64,000 bases of DNA, from the NCBI RefSeq assembly GCF_002917095.1, contig NZ_PQGA01000009.1, positions 165,941 to 229,940 on the forward strand, read 5' to 3'. The position numbers and the translations under genes are program-made. This document shows, piece after piece, positions 42,136 to 50,588 of the stretch; position 1 is the stretch's first letter, and each line of letters begins with the position of its first letter. Origin of the DNA: Paraburkholderia eburnea. GTDB taxonomy: Bacteria > Pseudomonadota > Gammaproteobacteria > Burkholderiales > Burkholderiaceae. The notes below the pieces were generated by a model. It saw only the letters and a program-made list of their open reading frames with translations, did not search any database and was not told the origin of the DNA.

Positions 42136-43314
42136 TCACTTCGCTGCGGCAATCGCCGTATCGGGCAGCGTTTTGATGCTGCCGCCCTCCACCACGGCGA
42201 CGACGGCGTGCCCCATGGTGATGCCGCCGCGCGCATCGACACCGGAAAGCCCGTGCGGATTGTTCTGCGCCGAGAGCGATTTGAGCGCTTGATCGTAGGC
42301 CTTTCGGATCGCGGTCGCGTCGCTGGTTGTGCCCGCCACTTTCATCGCCTGCACGGTCGCCCAGACCGCCGTGTAATTGAGCGAGGCTTCCTGGCTCGGC
42401 AGGCGGCCGCCGTGCGTCTTCGAGAAGCGCGCGACGAAGGACTTCGCGTCGGGCGAAGGATCGTCGCCGATCGGCATCACGCCAATCGAGCCATCGAGCG
42501 CGCCATAGCCGCCCGCGATCTTCGCGACTTCGTCGAGCTTGGCCTGATCCATCACCACGAAGCCGCCCTTGAAGCCCAGCTCGCGCGCCTGGCGGATGAT
42601 GAGGCCGGTCGGCTCCGAAGGACCGCCCACGAAGATGACCTTCGGCTTCGAAGCCAGCACGCGGCTTACGCCGCTGTAGAAGTCGGTGGAGCGGTTATAC
42701 GACATCGGATTGTCCGCGACGATGGTGCCGCCCGCCGCCTGCCAGGCGGGTTTGAAAGAAGCGGTCCAGGCCTTGCCATAGTCGGTGTCGGTGTTCGCGA
42801 TGGCGGCGTCCTTACCGAACTTGTCCATCTCGTACTTCACGAATGCAGGCGTATACGAGGTGAATTCAGGCGGAATGCGGATCGTGAGCGGATTGCCGCG
42901 CGCGGCTAGTTGCGGCACGCTGGTGTAGGCGAGCAGCAGCAGCTTTAGCTGCTGATTGATGGTCTGGACTGCGTAGCATCCACCCGAGTGCGGGACCAGT
43001 ACGACGCTGGCGTTGTATTCCTGCGAAAGGCGGCGCGCGTTGATGGCGGTTTCGCTCGGGTTGTACTGGTCGTCCAGCGCCACGATATCGACCTTGATCT
43101 TCTTGCCGCCCACTACAAGGCCAGTCTGATTGATTTCGGCAACGGCCATCTGCATGCCTTCGAGCACTTCCTGGCCGTATTTCGCGGCGCCGCCGCTGAG
43201 CGGCCCGGAATAGCCGATGTGAACGGCGGCTTCCTGTGCCATCGCCGGAGCGGCCAGGGTCAGCGAGACAGCGAAGGTAGCGGCAAGCGCGAGAGACAGC
43301 TTCCTGACGATCAT
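42136..43314 (-). CDS. ABC transporter periplasmic binding protein, branched-chain/organic-acid type
   Basis: A 392-aa exported protein (signal about 1-26, LAAPAMAQ) of the Leu/Ile/Val-binding-like class: HIGYSGPLSGGAAKYGQEVL, DDQYNPSETAINARRLSQE and VPHSGGCYAVQTINQQLKLL. These HAAT binding proteins carry amino acids, aromatic acids, urea or lactones. It belongs with the four liv-type genes upstream. Confidence 0.88.
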   Translation of the reverse strand: MIVRKLSLALAATFAVSLTLAAPAMAQEAAVHIGYSGPLSGGAAKYGQEVLEGMQMAVAEINQTGLVVGGKKIKVDIVALDDQYNPSETAINARRLSQEYNASVVLVPHSGGCYAVQTINQQLKLLLLAYTSVPQLAARGNPLTIRIPPEFTSYTPAFVKYEMDKFGKDAAIANTDTDYGKAWTASFKPAWQAAGGTIVADNPMSYNRSTDFYSGVSRVLASKPKVIFVGGPSEPTGLIIRQARELGFKGGFVVMDQAKLDEVAKIAGGYGALDGSIGVMPIGDDPSPDAKSFVARFSKTHGGRLPSQEASLNYTAVWATVQAMKVAGTTSDATAIRKAYDQALKSLSAQNNPHGLSGVDARGGITMGHAVVAVVEGGSIKTLPDTAIAAAK

Positions 43315-43392
43315 GAACGTATCCTCGAAGGAGTGGCGATGAAGTGAAGTACCGCTGGATCGAAACGTGGCAAAACGGGGCGAAAGGCGGCG

Positions 43393-44100
43393 TCAGCCGC
43401 CCACATAGGCGCGCCGCACGGCTTCGTTGCCGGCAAGGGTCTCGTAGGTGCCTTCGAGCACGATGCGGCCCGATTCCACGACATAGGCGCGATGCGCGAT
43501 CTTGAGCGCGGCGTGCGCGTTCTGTTCGGCAAGCAGGACGGTGGTGCCCGCGCGATTGATGCGCTGGATCACCTCGAAGGTCTGCTTGACGACGAGGGGA
43601 GCCAGGCCAAGCGACGGCTCGTCGAGCAGCAGCACGCGCGGGCGGCTCATGAGCGCGCGGCCGATCGCGACCATCTGCTGCTGTCCGCCGCTCAGCGATC
43701 CGGCGGGATCGTCCTTGCGTCCAACCAGATCGGGAAAGAGCGCAAGCACCTCGTCCAGACGCTGGCGATTGCCTGCGCGGTCGCGCCGGTGCGCATACGC
43801 GCCGAGCATCAGGTTCTTGAGGACCGACATCGCCGGGAACAGCTTGCGCCCTTCGGGGCAATGGATCACGCCTGCGCGCACGACATCGGCGGGGCGCTTG
43901 CCGACCAGGTCGACGTTCTTCAGGCGGATTTGTCCTGCGCTCGCCCGCGTGAGCGCGCTGGCCGCGCGAAAGATCGAGCTCTTGCCCGCGCCGTTCGCAC
44001 CCAGCAGCACGACCAGTTCGCCTTCGTCGGCGCGCAGCGTGATGCCGTGCAGCGCGCGGAAGCTGCCGTAATCGAGGCTTACGTCATTGAACGTCAGCAT
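43393..44100 (-). CDS. ABC transporter ATP-binding protein, LivF-like
   Basis: A 235-aa ATPase with Walker A GANGAGKSS (about 33-41), signature LSGGQQQM near 136, Walker B VLLLDEPSLG and the LivF-type C-terminus. It overlaps the LivG-like gene by 17 bases. Together with LivG it powers the importer. Confidence 0.92.
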   Translation of the reverse strand: MLTFNDVSLDYGSFRALHGITLRADEGELVVLLGANGAGKSSIFRAASALTRASAGQIRLKNVDLVGKRPADVVRAGVIHCPEGRKLFPAMSVLKNLMLGAYAHRRDRAGNRQRLDEVLALFPDLVGRKDDPAGSLSGGQQQMVAIGRALMSRPRVLLLDEPSLGLAPLVVKQTFEVIQRINRAGTTVLLAEQNAHAALKIAHRAYVVESGRIVLEGTYETLAGNEAVRRAYVGG

Positions 44101-44851
44101 GTTCGCTCCCGAGATAGGCGTCGATCACCGCCTGGTTTCTGCGGATTTCAGCGGGCGTGCCCTCGGCGATTTTCTCGCCGTGATCCAGCACCATGATCTT
44201 GTCCGCGAGATTCATGATCATGCTCATCTTGTGTTCGACCAGACAGACCGTCATGCCGCGCCGGGCGATCTTGCGGATCAAGGTGGCGAGTCCATCGGTT
44301 TCTTCGGGGTTCACGCCGCCCGCGGGTTCGTCGAGCAGCAGCAGCGCGGGATCGGTTGCAAGCGCCAGGGCGATCGCCACGCGCTTGCGCTCTTCCTGCG
44401 TGATGCCGCCCGCAGGCCGCGCTTCCAGATGCGCGAGGCCCACGAAATCGAGCGCTTCGCGCGCCTTGTCCCGGCAGGTGCGTTCTTCGGCCTTGCAGCG
44501 CGAGGTGCGCAGCAAGGCGTCCCAGAGATTCGAGCGCGTGCGCAGCCGGTGGCCGACGATCAGGTTTTCCAGCACCGAGGCCGTTTCGAACAGCGCCGTG
44601 GACTGGAACGTGCGCGCCACGCCCAGCCGCGCCATCTGATCCGCCCTGAGGCCCGTCACGTCCTGGCCGCGCAGGCGGATCGTGCCCTCGCTCGGCCGAT
44701 ACATGCCGCTGATGAGGTTGAAGAAAGTGGTCTTGCCCGCGCCATTGGGACCGATGATGGCGTTCACGCGTCCTTCGTCGATCTGCGTGCTGACGTTCGT
44801 GACGGCCTTCAGGCCTCCGAACTGTCTGGAAAGCGAGATGATTTCAAGCAT
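44084..44851 (-). CDS. ABC transporter ATP-binding protein, LivG-like
   Basis: A 255-aa ATPase. Walker A is GPNGAGKTT, Walker B LLLLDEPAGGVNPEE, and VEHKMSMIMNLADKIMVL is the LivG-type switch region. The signature is the variant GITQEERKRVAIA rather than the usual LSGGQ, which is common in LivG. The start MLEIISLSRQFGG at 44851 overlaps the LivM-like stop by eight bases; an upstream open frame (to 44911) has no supporting signal. Confidence 0.9.
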   Translation of the reverse strand: MLEIISLSRQFGGLKAVTNVSTQIDEGRVNAIIGPNGAGKTTFFNLISGMYRPSEGTIRLRGQDVTGLRADQMARLGVARTFQSTALFETASVLENLIVGHRLRTRSNLWDALLRTSRCKAEERTCRDKAREALDFVGLAHLEARPAGGITQEERKRVAIALALATDPALLLLDEPAGGVNPEETDGLATLIRKIARRGMTVCLVEHKMSMIMNLADKIMVLDHGEKIAEGTPAEIRRNQAVIDAYLGSEHADVQ

Positions 44852-45860
44852 GTCCGTCTCCGCTCGAAGTGGCGCGGCGCGCGGCCGGTGCGGACACTGC
44901 GCGCAGTGCAATGCGGCTGTGCACGCTCTGGTAAAGCCCCACGAGGCCGCGCGGCAGGAAGATCAGCAGCGCGATCAGCAAGGGGCCGAACACCAGAAAG
45001 CGATAGTCCTGCATGAACTGCAACGACTGCGTGAGCCACGGCAACGCGATCGCGCCGAGCAGCGGCCCGACCAGCGTGCCGATGCCGCCCACCACCGCAT
45101 ACATGGTCATGTCGAAGGTGTGGCTGATGTTGGCGAGATCGGGGCCGAGAAAACGGACGAACCCTGCGTAGAGACCGCCCGCGATGCCCGCGTAGAACGT
45201 CGAGATCAAGAACGCCAGCATCTTGTTGCGCATGAGATCGATGCCCAGCGCCTGGGCGAGATGCTCGCTGTTGCGGATCGCCACGAAGGTGTGGCCCACG
45301 AGCGAATGCACGATGCGATGCATGAGCCACATGCCCGCCGCAAGAAAGGCGAAGGTGAGGTAGTAGAGCGCGCGCGGGCTTTCGAACGAGATCGGGCCGA
45401 TATCGGGCGGCGCAGCGATGCCGATGATACCCACCACGCCGTGGGTGACGCTATCCCACTTCTCGATCACGAGAAAGATGATGTAGCCCACGCAGAGCGT
45501 GAAGATCGCGAAGTAGTTGCCCTTCAGGCGCAGCGACACGATGCCGACGAAGAAGCCCAGCACGACACTGAGCACGCCCGCGAGCGCAAAAGCCACCCAG
45601 AACGGCACCTGATAGTCGACGGTGAGGATCCCCACCGTATAGGCGCCGACCGCCATGAAGCCGCCGTGCGCGAGATTGAACTGGCCGGTGTAGCCGGTCA
45701 GCAGGTTCAGGCCGACCGTCGCGAGCGCGAAGATATAAGCCGTGGACATCACCGTCAGCGAATAGTCGTTGCGCACGAGAAACGGCAGGACGAGTCCGGC
45801 GGCAAACAGCGCGATCCAGCCGAGATGACGCGTCACAGGGGTATTCGAAGAATTCGTCAT
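44844..45860 (-). CDS. ABC transporter permease, LivM-like
   Basis: A 338-aa permease with about ten hydrophobic helices, including GLNLLTGYTGQFNLAHGGFM and LRLKGNYFAIFTL, the hallmark blocks of LivM. The start (MTNSSNTPVTRHLG) overlaps the LivH-like stop as ATGA. The frame is open far upstream inside livH but there it is only a shadow. Confidence 0.9.
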   Translation of the reverse strand: MTNSSNTPVTRHLGWIALFAAGLVLPFLVRNDYSLTVMSTAYIFALATVGLNLLTGYTGQFNLAHGGFMAVGAYTVGILTVDYQVPFWVAFALAGVLSVVLGFFVGIVSLRLKGNYFAIFTLCVGYIIFLVIEKWDSVTHGVVGIIGIAAPPDIGPISFESPRALYYLTFAFLAAGMWLMHRIVHSLVGHTFVAIRNSEHLAQALGIDLMRNKMLAFLISTFYAGIAGGLYAGFVRFLGPDLANISHTFDMTMYAVVGGIGTLVGPLLGAIALPWLTQSLQFMQDYRFLVFGPLLIALLIFLPRGLVGLYQSVHSRIALRAVSAPAARRATSSGDGHA

Positions 45861-46726
45861 GATGCGCGCATCTCCCGCGAAAAGAGCCCCTGCGGGCGCA
45901 GCGACAGGATCGCCACGAGCAGCACGAAGGCGATCAGATCCTGATAGTCGGGCGAGACATAGAAGGCGCCGAAACTTTCCGCGAGGCCGATGATGAGACC
46001 GCCCACCACGGCGCCCGGCACACTGCCCATGCCGCCGAGAATAATGATGACGAATGCCTTGAGGATCACTAACTGACCCATCGCCGGATAGACCAGATTG
46101 ATGGGCGCATAGAGCGCGGCGGCCACGGCGGCCAGCACGCCCGAGAGTGCGAAGGTCGCCATGCCCACCCGGCGCGGATCGATGCCCATGAGCGCCGCGC
46201 CTTCGCGGTTCTGCGCGACGGCGAGGATGGTCGAACCCGTTACCGTGTGATGCAGGAACAGTTGCAGCGCGAGCACAAGGCCGAACGCGGCGGCGATGAT
46301 GAGCAGGCGCTGGATGGGCGCGATCACGCCGTTCCATTCGAGCACACCCGACCACGGCGGCGACATGCGATGGAAGTCAGTGCCCCAGAGCGCCTGCGCG
46401 GCGGCTTCGAGGAACAGCATGAGGCCGATGGCGGCGATCATCGGCGCGAGTTCGGGCGCGTTGCGCAGCGGATGAAAGACGAGGCGTTCGGCGAGCACGG
46501 CGAGCACGGCCACGCAAACGGCTGCGGCTGCCATCGCGCTCCAGTAGCCGAGGCCAAAGCGCGAGGTGAGATAGAACGCGGCGAAGGCGCCGACCATGTA
46601 GAACGCGCCGTGCGCGAAATTGGGCACGGCCATGATCCCATACACCAGCGTAAGGCCGAGCGCGACGAGGCTGTAAATGCCTCCGAGCGTCAAACCGTTG
46701 AGCACCTGCTGCAAAAACAGATCCAC
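45857..46726 (-). CDS. ABC transporter permease, LivH-like
   Basis: A 289-aa permease with about eight helices. Family text is LNGLTLGGIYSLVALGLTLV with YGIMAVPNFAHG and FVIIILGGMGSVPGAVVGG. The start is a GTG (VDLFLQQVL) with GGGAGG six bases upstream, giving the normal family length; a longer frame from 46876 adds an unlikely basic tail. It is the first gene of the importer operon, and three copies of the TTCTGCA palindrome lie upstream between it and the divergent SDR. Confidence 0.9.
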   Translation of the reverse strand: MDLFLQQVLNGLTLGGIYSLVALGLTLVYGIMAVPNFAHGAFYMVGAFAAFYLTSRFGLGYWSAMAAAAVCVAVLAVLAERLVFHPLRNAPELAPMIAAIGLMLFLEAAAQALWGTDFHRMSPPWSGVLEWNGVIAPIQRLLIIAAAFGLVLALQLFLHHTVTGSTILAVAQNREGAALMGIDPRRVGMATFALSGVLAAVAAALYAPINLVYPAMGQLVILKAFVIIILGGMGSVPGAVVGGLIIGLAESFGAFYVSPDYQDLIAFVLLVAILSLRPQGLFSREMRAS

Positions 46727-46905
46727 CGTGACCTCCCGAACGGGCCTTTCGCGTCGATCGCCGCGTTGCGGCGTGAAAGCGAAGGCCGGAGATTGAACTG
46801 CCGCGCGCCGGGGTTCCGGCGTAGTGGCAGGCGTTTCGATCATGCGGTTGCTGCGAGGACTGGCCGTGGGCATCAAAGTCTGGCCAGGGTCAATTTGGCA
46901 ATGAA

Positions 46906-46920
46906 TTCTGCAGTGCAGTC
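46906..46920. promoter_or_regulatory. Operator copy 2 (TTCTGCA-G-TGCAGTC)
   Basis: Matches the 37153 palindrome at 13 of 15 positions. It is 180 bp upstream of the LivH-like start, in the divergent intergenic region shared with the SDR. Confidence 0.6.
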
Positions 46921-46990
46921 ACCCTGGGGAAAATACCGGACGATCGTTCGCAAATTTGCGCAGCCGGGATTTTTTGCTGTTTTTCGGGGT

Positions 46991-47005
46991 TTTTGCAGTG
47001 CAGCG
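46991..47005. promoter_or_regulatory. Operator copy 3 (TTTTGCA-G-TGCAGCG)
   Basis: The core TGCA-G-TGCAG is exact; the outer bases are degenerate. Midway between the other two copies in the same intergenic region. Confidence 0.45.
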
Positions 47006-47059
47006 ATCCAGTTTTCCGGGTGATTGACTGCCTTGACGTGGCTGCTTCATGTCGATAAG

Positions 47060-47074
47060 TTCTGCAATGCAGTC
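47060..47074. promoter_or_regulatory. Operator copy 4 (TTCTGCA-A-TGCAGTC)
   Basis: Matches copy 2 except for the central base. It is 61 bp upstream of the SDR start at 47135, a position suited to control of that gene. Confidence 0.6.
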
Positions 47075-47134
47075 GTTAATTCCGCTAAACAGAATTGACT
47101 TTTCCATCCTCAACTCGAACGGAGGGCAGGGACG

Positions 47135-47920
47135 ATGCGTTTCACTAACAAGGTCGCCATCGTGACCGGGGCGGCCAGCGGGATCGGCCGCGCGACGGCA
47201 CAGCGGCTCTACGACGAGGGTGCGTCGGTCGCGCTCGTGGACCGGCAGGCGGGCGCGCTCGCGGACGTCGCGGCGGGTTTTGACGATGCCGCGCGTGTCT
47301 GGCACGGCGTCGTCGACGTAGCGCGCGAGGACGACGTGGCGAGCTGCGTCGCCGAGGTGCGCGCGCGCTTTGGCGAAATCGACGTGCTCTGCAACGTCGC
47401 GGGCATTGCCGGCGGCGATTATTCGATCGTCGCGGAAACGGACACGGCGGTCTGGCAGCAGATCCTCTCCGTCAATCTGATGGGCGTCGTGCACTTCAGC
47501 AAATGGGCCGCGCAGGCGATGATCACGCGTGGCCAGGGGGCGATCGTCAATGTGGCCTCCGTGGCGGGCGTGCGTTCGGGCGCGGGCGGAAATGCGTACA
47601 GTGCATCCAAGGCCGCCGTCATCAACCTCACGATGACGAGCGCCTGCGACCTCGCGCCTTCGCAGATCCGCGTGAACGCGGTGTGTCCCGGCCTCATCGA
47701 AACCGGCATGACAGCGCCGGTATTCGAACGCGCACGCGAGTTGAACAAGACCGACCGGCTAGGCTACCGCTGCGAGTTGCGCCGTCCGGGGCGCCCGCAG
47801 GAGGTGGCCGCGGTCATCGCCTTTCTCGCCAGCGACGACGCCAGCTACGTCACGGGCCAGGCGTTGCCGGTGGACGGCGGCAATACCGCCTCGTTGAATC
47901 TGCCCGGCATGAAGGTCTGA
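47135..47920 (+). CDS. SDR oxidoreductase linked to the importer regulon
   Basis: A 261-aa classical SDR. TGAASGIG (11-18) binds NAD(P); the catalytic set is S142 (VNVASVAG), Y155 and K159 (YSASK). The usual NNAG reads CNVAG (86-90). Divergent from the ABC importer genes and sharing their operators, it may act on a hydroxy or keto intermediate of the same substrate, like LvaD in the levulinate pathway; the substrate is inference. Confidence 0.85.
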   Translation: MRFTNKVAIVTGAASGIGRATAQRLYDEGASVALVDRQAGALADVAAGFDDAARVWHGVVDVAREDDVASCVAEVRARFGEIDVLCNVAGIAGGDYSIVAETDTAVWQQILSVNLMGVVHFSKWAAQAMITRGQGAIVNVASVAGVRSGAGGNAYSASKAAVINLTMTSACDLAPSQIRVNAVCPGLIETGMTAPVFERARELNKTDRLGYRCELRRPGRPQEVAAVIAFLASDDASYVTGQALPVDGGNTASLNLPGMKV

Positions 47921-47933
47921 ACGCATCGCTCAC

Positions 47934-47957
47934 GCGGCCCGCTTGCAAGCGGGCCGC
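47934..47957. terminator. 24-bp perfect palindrome between convergent genes
   Basis: GCGGCCCGCTTG (47934-47945) is exactly mirrored by CAAGCGGGCCGC (47946-47957). It sits between the SDR stop and the convergent porin stop, so it probably serves as a bidirectional terminator despite lacking T-runs. Confidence 0.55.
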
Positions 47958-47983
47958 ACGTCACTCGTGACCAGAACTCGTGA

Positions 47984-49081
47984 TCAGAACATATGGCGGA
48001 TGCCGAGGCTCGCGCCCACCGTCGAGCCGTTCACCTCGTAGAGCGCGTTGTTGATCGACAGACCCGTATCCATGCGGCCGTGGTTGTTCACGTAGCCCAC
48101 CTGGCCGTAGATCGTCGTGCGCTTCGAAAGGAAGAACTGCACGCCGCCCGAGGTCATGAGCGAGTGGTTCGCGCCGTCGTTGCCGTCGCGCGTGTACCAG
48201 ACGCCCGCGTTCACGTCGAGGTAGGGCGTGACGAAGTAGCTGAAGCCGCCCGAATAGACGCTGTTGTCGAACGAGCCAGCGACCTTGTAAAGCGCGTAGG
48301 AGGCCGAAATGGTCAGGCTGTTCTCGAAGCGATAGGTCGCGCCGAGCGTGCGGCCCACGAATTCGACGGTGCTCGGAATCGGCGTGGTGGCGGCGCTGCC
48401 GCCTGAATTGCCGTTGTAGAGCGCGCCGGTGAGCGTGAGGCCGCCCAGGTGGTAACGCAGGCTGGCGGAGTATTGTCGGCCAGCCTGGAAGTCGCCCGCC
48501 GAACCGCCCAGCGCAATCATGCCCGCTGCCTGAATGCCGGCGATTTCCGGCGAGGTATAGGTCAGCGAATTGCTGTTGAAGAGGCCGGTGACGTAGACGT
48601 TGTTCACATAGCTCACGAGACCGCTGCCGAAGTACGACATGCCGCGCGGGTCGGTGTCGTAGAGCGACAGGAAGAACGGCGAATACTGCAGACCCGCTTT
48701 CATCGAGCCGTAGGGGCTGTCGATTCCCACCCACGCCTGGCGGCCGAACATATTGCCGTTCGAATTGTTGAACGCGCCGTTGGCCACGCTGATCCCGCTT
48801 TCCAGCGTGAAGACCGCGCGCAGGCCGCCGCCCAGATCCTCGGCGCCGCGCATACCGAAACTCGAACCGGTCATGCCGCTGTCCGTGAACGAGAACTGAT
48901 GACCCGCGTTCTGGCCCGTCGCCATATTCATCGTGTGGCTGGTGTAGAGCATCGAGGCATCGACGATGCCGTACAGCGTCACGCTGCTTTGTGCGTGCGC
49001 GGCGCTTGCCATACCCATCAGCCCCGTCGCTGCGACCCCGGTGGCAAGCAGTTTTTTGCGTAGCGTATTGCGTTTTGACAT
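47984..49081 (-). CDS. Gram-negative porin
   Basis: A 365-aa porin. Signal peptide about 1-31 (MASAAHAQ), mature start SSVTLYGIVDASMLYTSH, the SSFGMRGAEDLGGGLRAVFT and GRQAWVGIDSPYGSMKAGLQ blocks and a terminal Phe (GIRHMF). It is a different porin type from that at 34754. Convergent with the SDR; regulated alone as far as can be seen. Confidence 0.92.
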   Translation of the reverse strand: MSKRNTLRKKLLATGVAATGLMGMASAAHAQSSVTLYGIVDASMLYTSHTMNMATGQNAGHQFSFTDSGMTGSSFGMRGAEDLGGGLRAVFTLESGISVANGAFNNSNGNMFGRQAWVGIDSPYGSMKAGLQYSPFFLSLYDTDPRGMSYFGSGLVSYVNNVYVTGLFNSNSLTYTSPEIAGIQAAGMIALGGSAGDFQAGRQYSASLRYHLGGLTLTGALYNGNSGGSAATTPIPSTVEFVGRTLGATYRFENSLTISASYALYKVAGSFDNSVYSGGFSYFVTPYLDVNAGVWYTRDGNDGANHSLMTSGGVQFFLSKRTTIYGQVGYVNNHGRMDTGLSINNALYEVNGSTVGASLGIRHMF

Positions 49082-49632
49082 TTTGGAATCCTGATCGACT
49101 GGAATGGCTTGAAATGGGTTGGATCAGTGCACTTCTTGTCGCGGCGCGTCAGGGTGCGCGGACGCGGCGCATAAGCGTCATCCGTGCGGGTTGCCGGCCT
49201 TCAAACAGCGCCAGGCCGGCTTCGACGCGTCACGCGGACGTCGTTACGGGGATTGCTGCGGTAATACGGGAAGGACGTCTTGCCGGCGAGGCCAGTCAGG
49301 CGCGCAAGGGAAGTAGCGGCGCGCCGCATGTCGGATTCGGATCGCAAGTTCAGGCTGTTGCTCGTTCACCGATGACCTCTCCACATACCAGGTAGGGCTT
49401 GCAAGATTGTCCGAATTGTCTGCCAGACGGTGATTATTTTTGTACGGTCGTACGGAAACGTCACCCTGGGGGAAACGTGGGGGCGACACTCTAATTTTTA
49501 TCGGGCGTATGGACAGGTGCTCGAATTGTCGTATGGGCGACAATCTTCGAGGGATGGGTAGGAAAGCGCGTCGTTTTGTGCTTTATGCGGCGGTCAATAA
49601 ATGATTCGGAGTCCGTTTTAAATGAGGATCGG
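49082..49632. other. Intergenic region between porin and LysR
   Basis: About 550 bp with no credible gene. It should contain the porin promoter, which I could not define. A hairpin at 49520-49551 has arms CTCGAA/TTCGAG and an inner ATTGTCG/CGACAAT; a short self-complementary GTAC-GGTC-GTAC lies near 49445-49460. Confidence 0.5.
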
Positions 49633-50493
49633 TCAGGACTTGAATGTGTTGCCCACCACCTCGGCAACGAAATCGATTACGGCGCGAATCGGCGGAGAGT
49701 GGCGCAGGTCGTCGTGCACGACGAGCCAGATGTCGCGCGAGAAAGCCTCGCCTGACCAGGGCAGCCGCTGGAGTGCCGGATCGGCGTCGCCCATGAACAC
49801 GGGCAGGCCCGCCACGCCGATGCCCGTGCGCGCGACCGCCAGTTGCGTGGTGATGTCGCTCACTTCGCAAACAACAGGCCGCTCGCCCGCCGCCGCGCGT
49901 AGCCATTGCTCGTGAGGCATGCCCGCAAGACGCGCCTCATAGGCGATGAAGGCCCACTCGGCGGGCTGTGCCGCCTGCGCGTAGTCGCGGCTCGCGTAGA
50001 GCGCGAAAGGCATCGTGCCCAGCTTGCGCGTGGCGTTGCGCGGCTCGTCGGGGCGCGCGAGCCGCACGGCGAGGTCCGCTTCGCGCCGGCCGAGCGACAC
50101 GCGCTGGGCTTCGCTCGCGATCGCCAGTTGGATGCCCGGATGCCGTTGCGAGAATGCGCGCAGCGTGCTCGCGAAGAAGTTGCTCGCGAGCACCGGCGGA
50201 ACGCTGATCGTCACCTTGCCGCTCATCGGCGCCTGGACTGCGCGCGCGAGGCGCTCGACCGCGAAGGCCTCGGCCTCCATGCGCTGCGCCAGATCGGCGA
50301 TCTGGCGGCCCGCCGCGGTCAACTGGCACGCGCGCGGCAGCCTGTCGACGAGGCGTAGCTTGAGCTCCGCTTCCAGCGCGCTCAGGCGGCGGCCCACCGT
50401 CGCATGATCGACCTTGAGCTGCCGCGCCGCGGCCGAAAGGCTGCCCGTTTGCGCCACGGCCACAAAGAAGCGCAGGTTTTCCCAGTCGAACAT
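49633..50493 (-). CDS. LysR-family regulator divergent from a DHA2 exporter
   Basis: A 286-aa LysR protein. MFDWENLRFFVAVAQTGSLS and AAARQLKVDHATVGRRLSAL form the helix-turn-helix of the CrgA/AaeR-like branch; the effector domain has GKVTISVPPVLASNFF. An earlier in-frame ATG (50508) is possible, adding five residues. It is divergent from the MFS exporter and probably controls it through the inverted repeat at 50516-50542. Confidence 0.88.
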   Translation of the reverse strand: MFDWENLRFFVAVAQTGSLSAAARQLKVDHATVGRRLSALEAELKLRLVDRLPRACQLTAAGRQIADLAQRMEAEAFAVERLARAVQAPMSGKVTISVPPVLASNFFASTLRAFSQRHPGIQLAIASEAQRVSLGRREADLAVRLARPDEPRNATRKLGTMPFALYASRDYAQAAQPAEWAFIAYEARLAGMPHEQWLRAAAGERPVVCEVSDITTQLAVARTGIGVAGLPVFMGDADPALQRLPWSGEAFSRDIWLVVHDDLRHSPPIRAVIDFVAEVVGNTFKS

Positions 50494-50515
50494 CGGTGCA
50501 TTTTCTCCCATGATA

Positions 50516-50542
50516 TGTGCGCAATTAGGGAATATTCGCACA
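50516..50542. promoter_or_regulatory. Inverted repeat between LysR and DHA2 exporter
   Basis: TGTGCG (50516-50521) and CGCACA (50537-50542) with 15 bp between. It lies in the 95-bp divergent intergenic region, as expected for a LysR site. Confidence 0.55.
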
Positions 50543-50588
50543 GAACGAGACAGCTTACGCTGACGTTTTCCGATTCGAAGGCATCACG

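Noticed and set aside
44852..46355. Long frame upstream of the LivM-like start
   Set aside because: It overlaps livH in another frame; the ATGA overlap at 45857-45860 and family length fix the real start.
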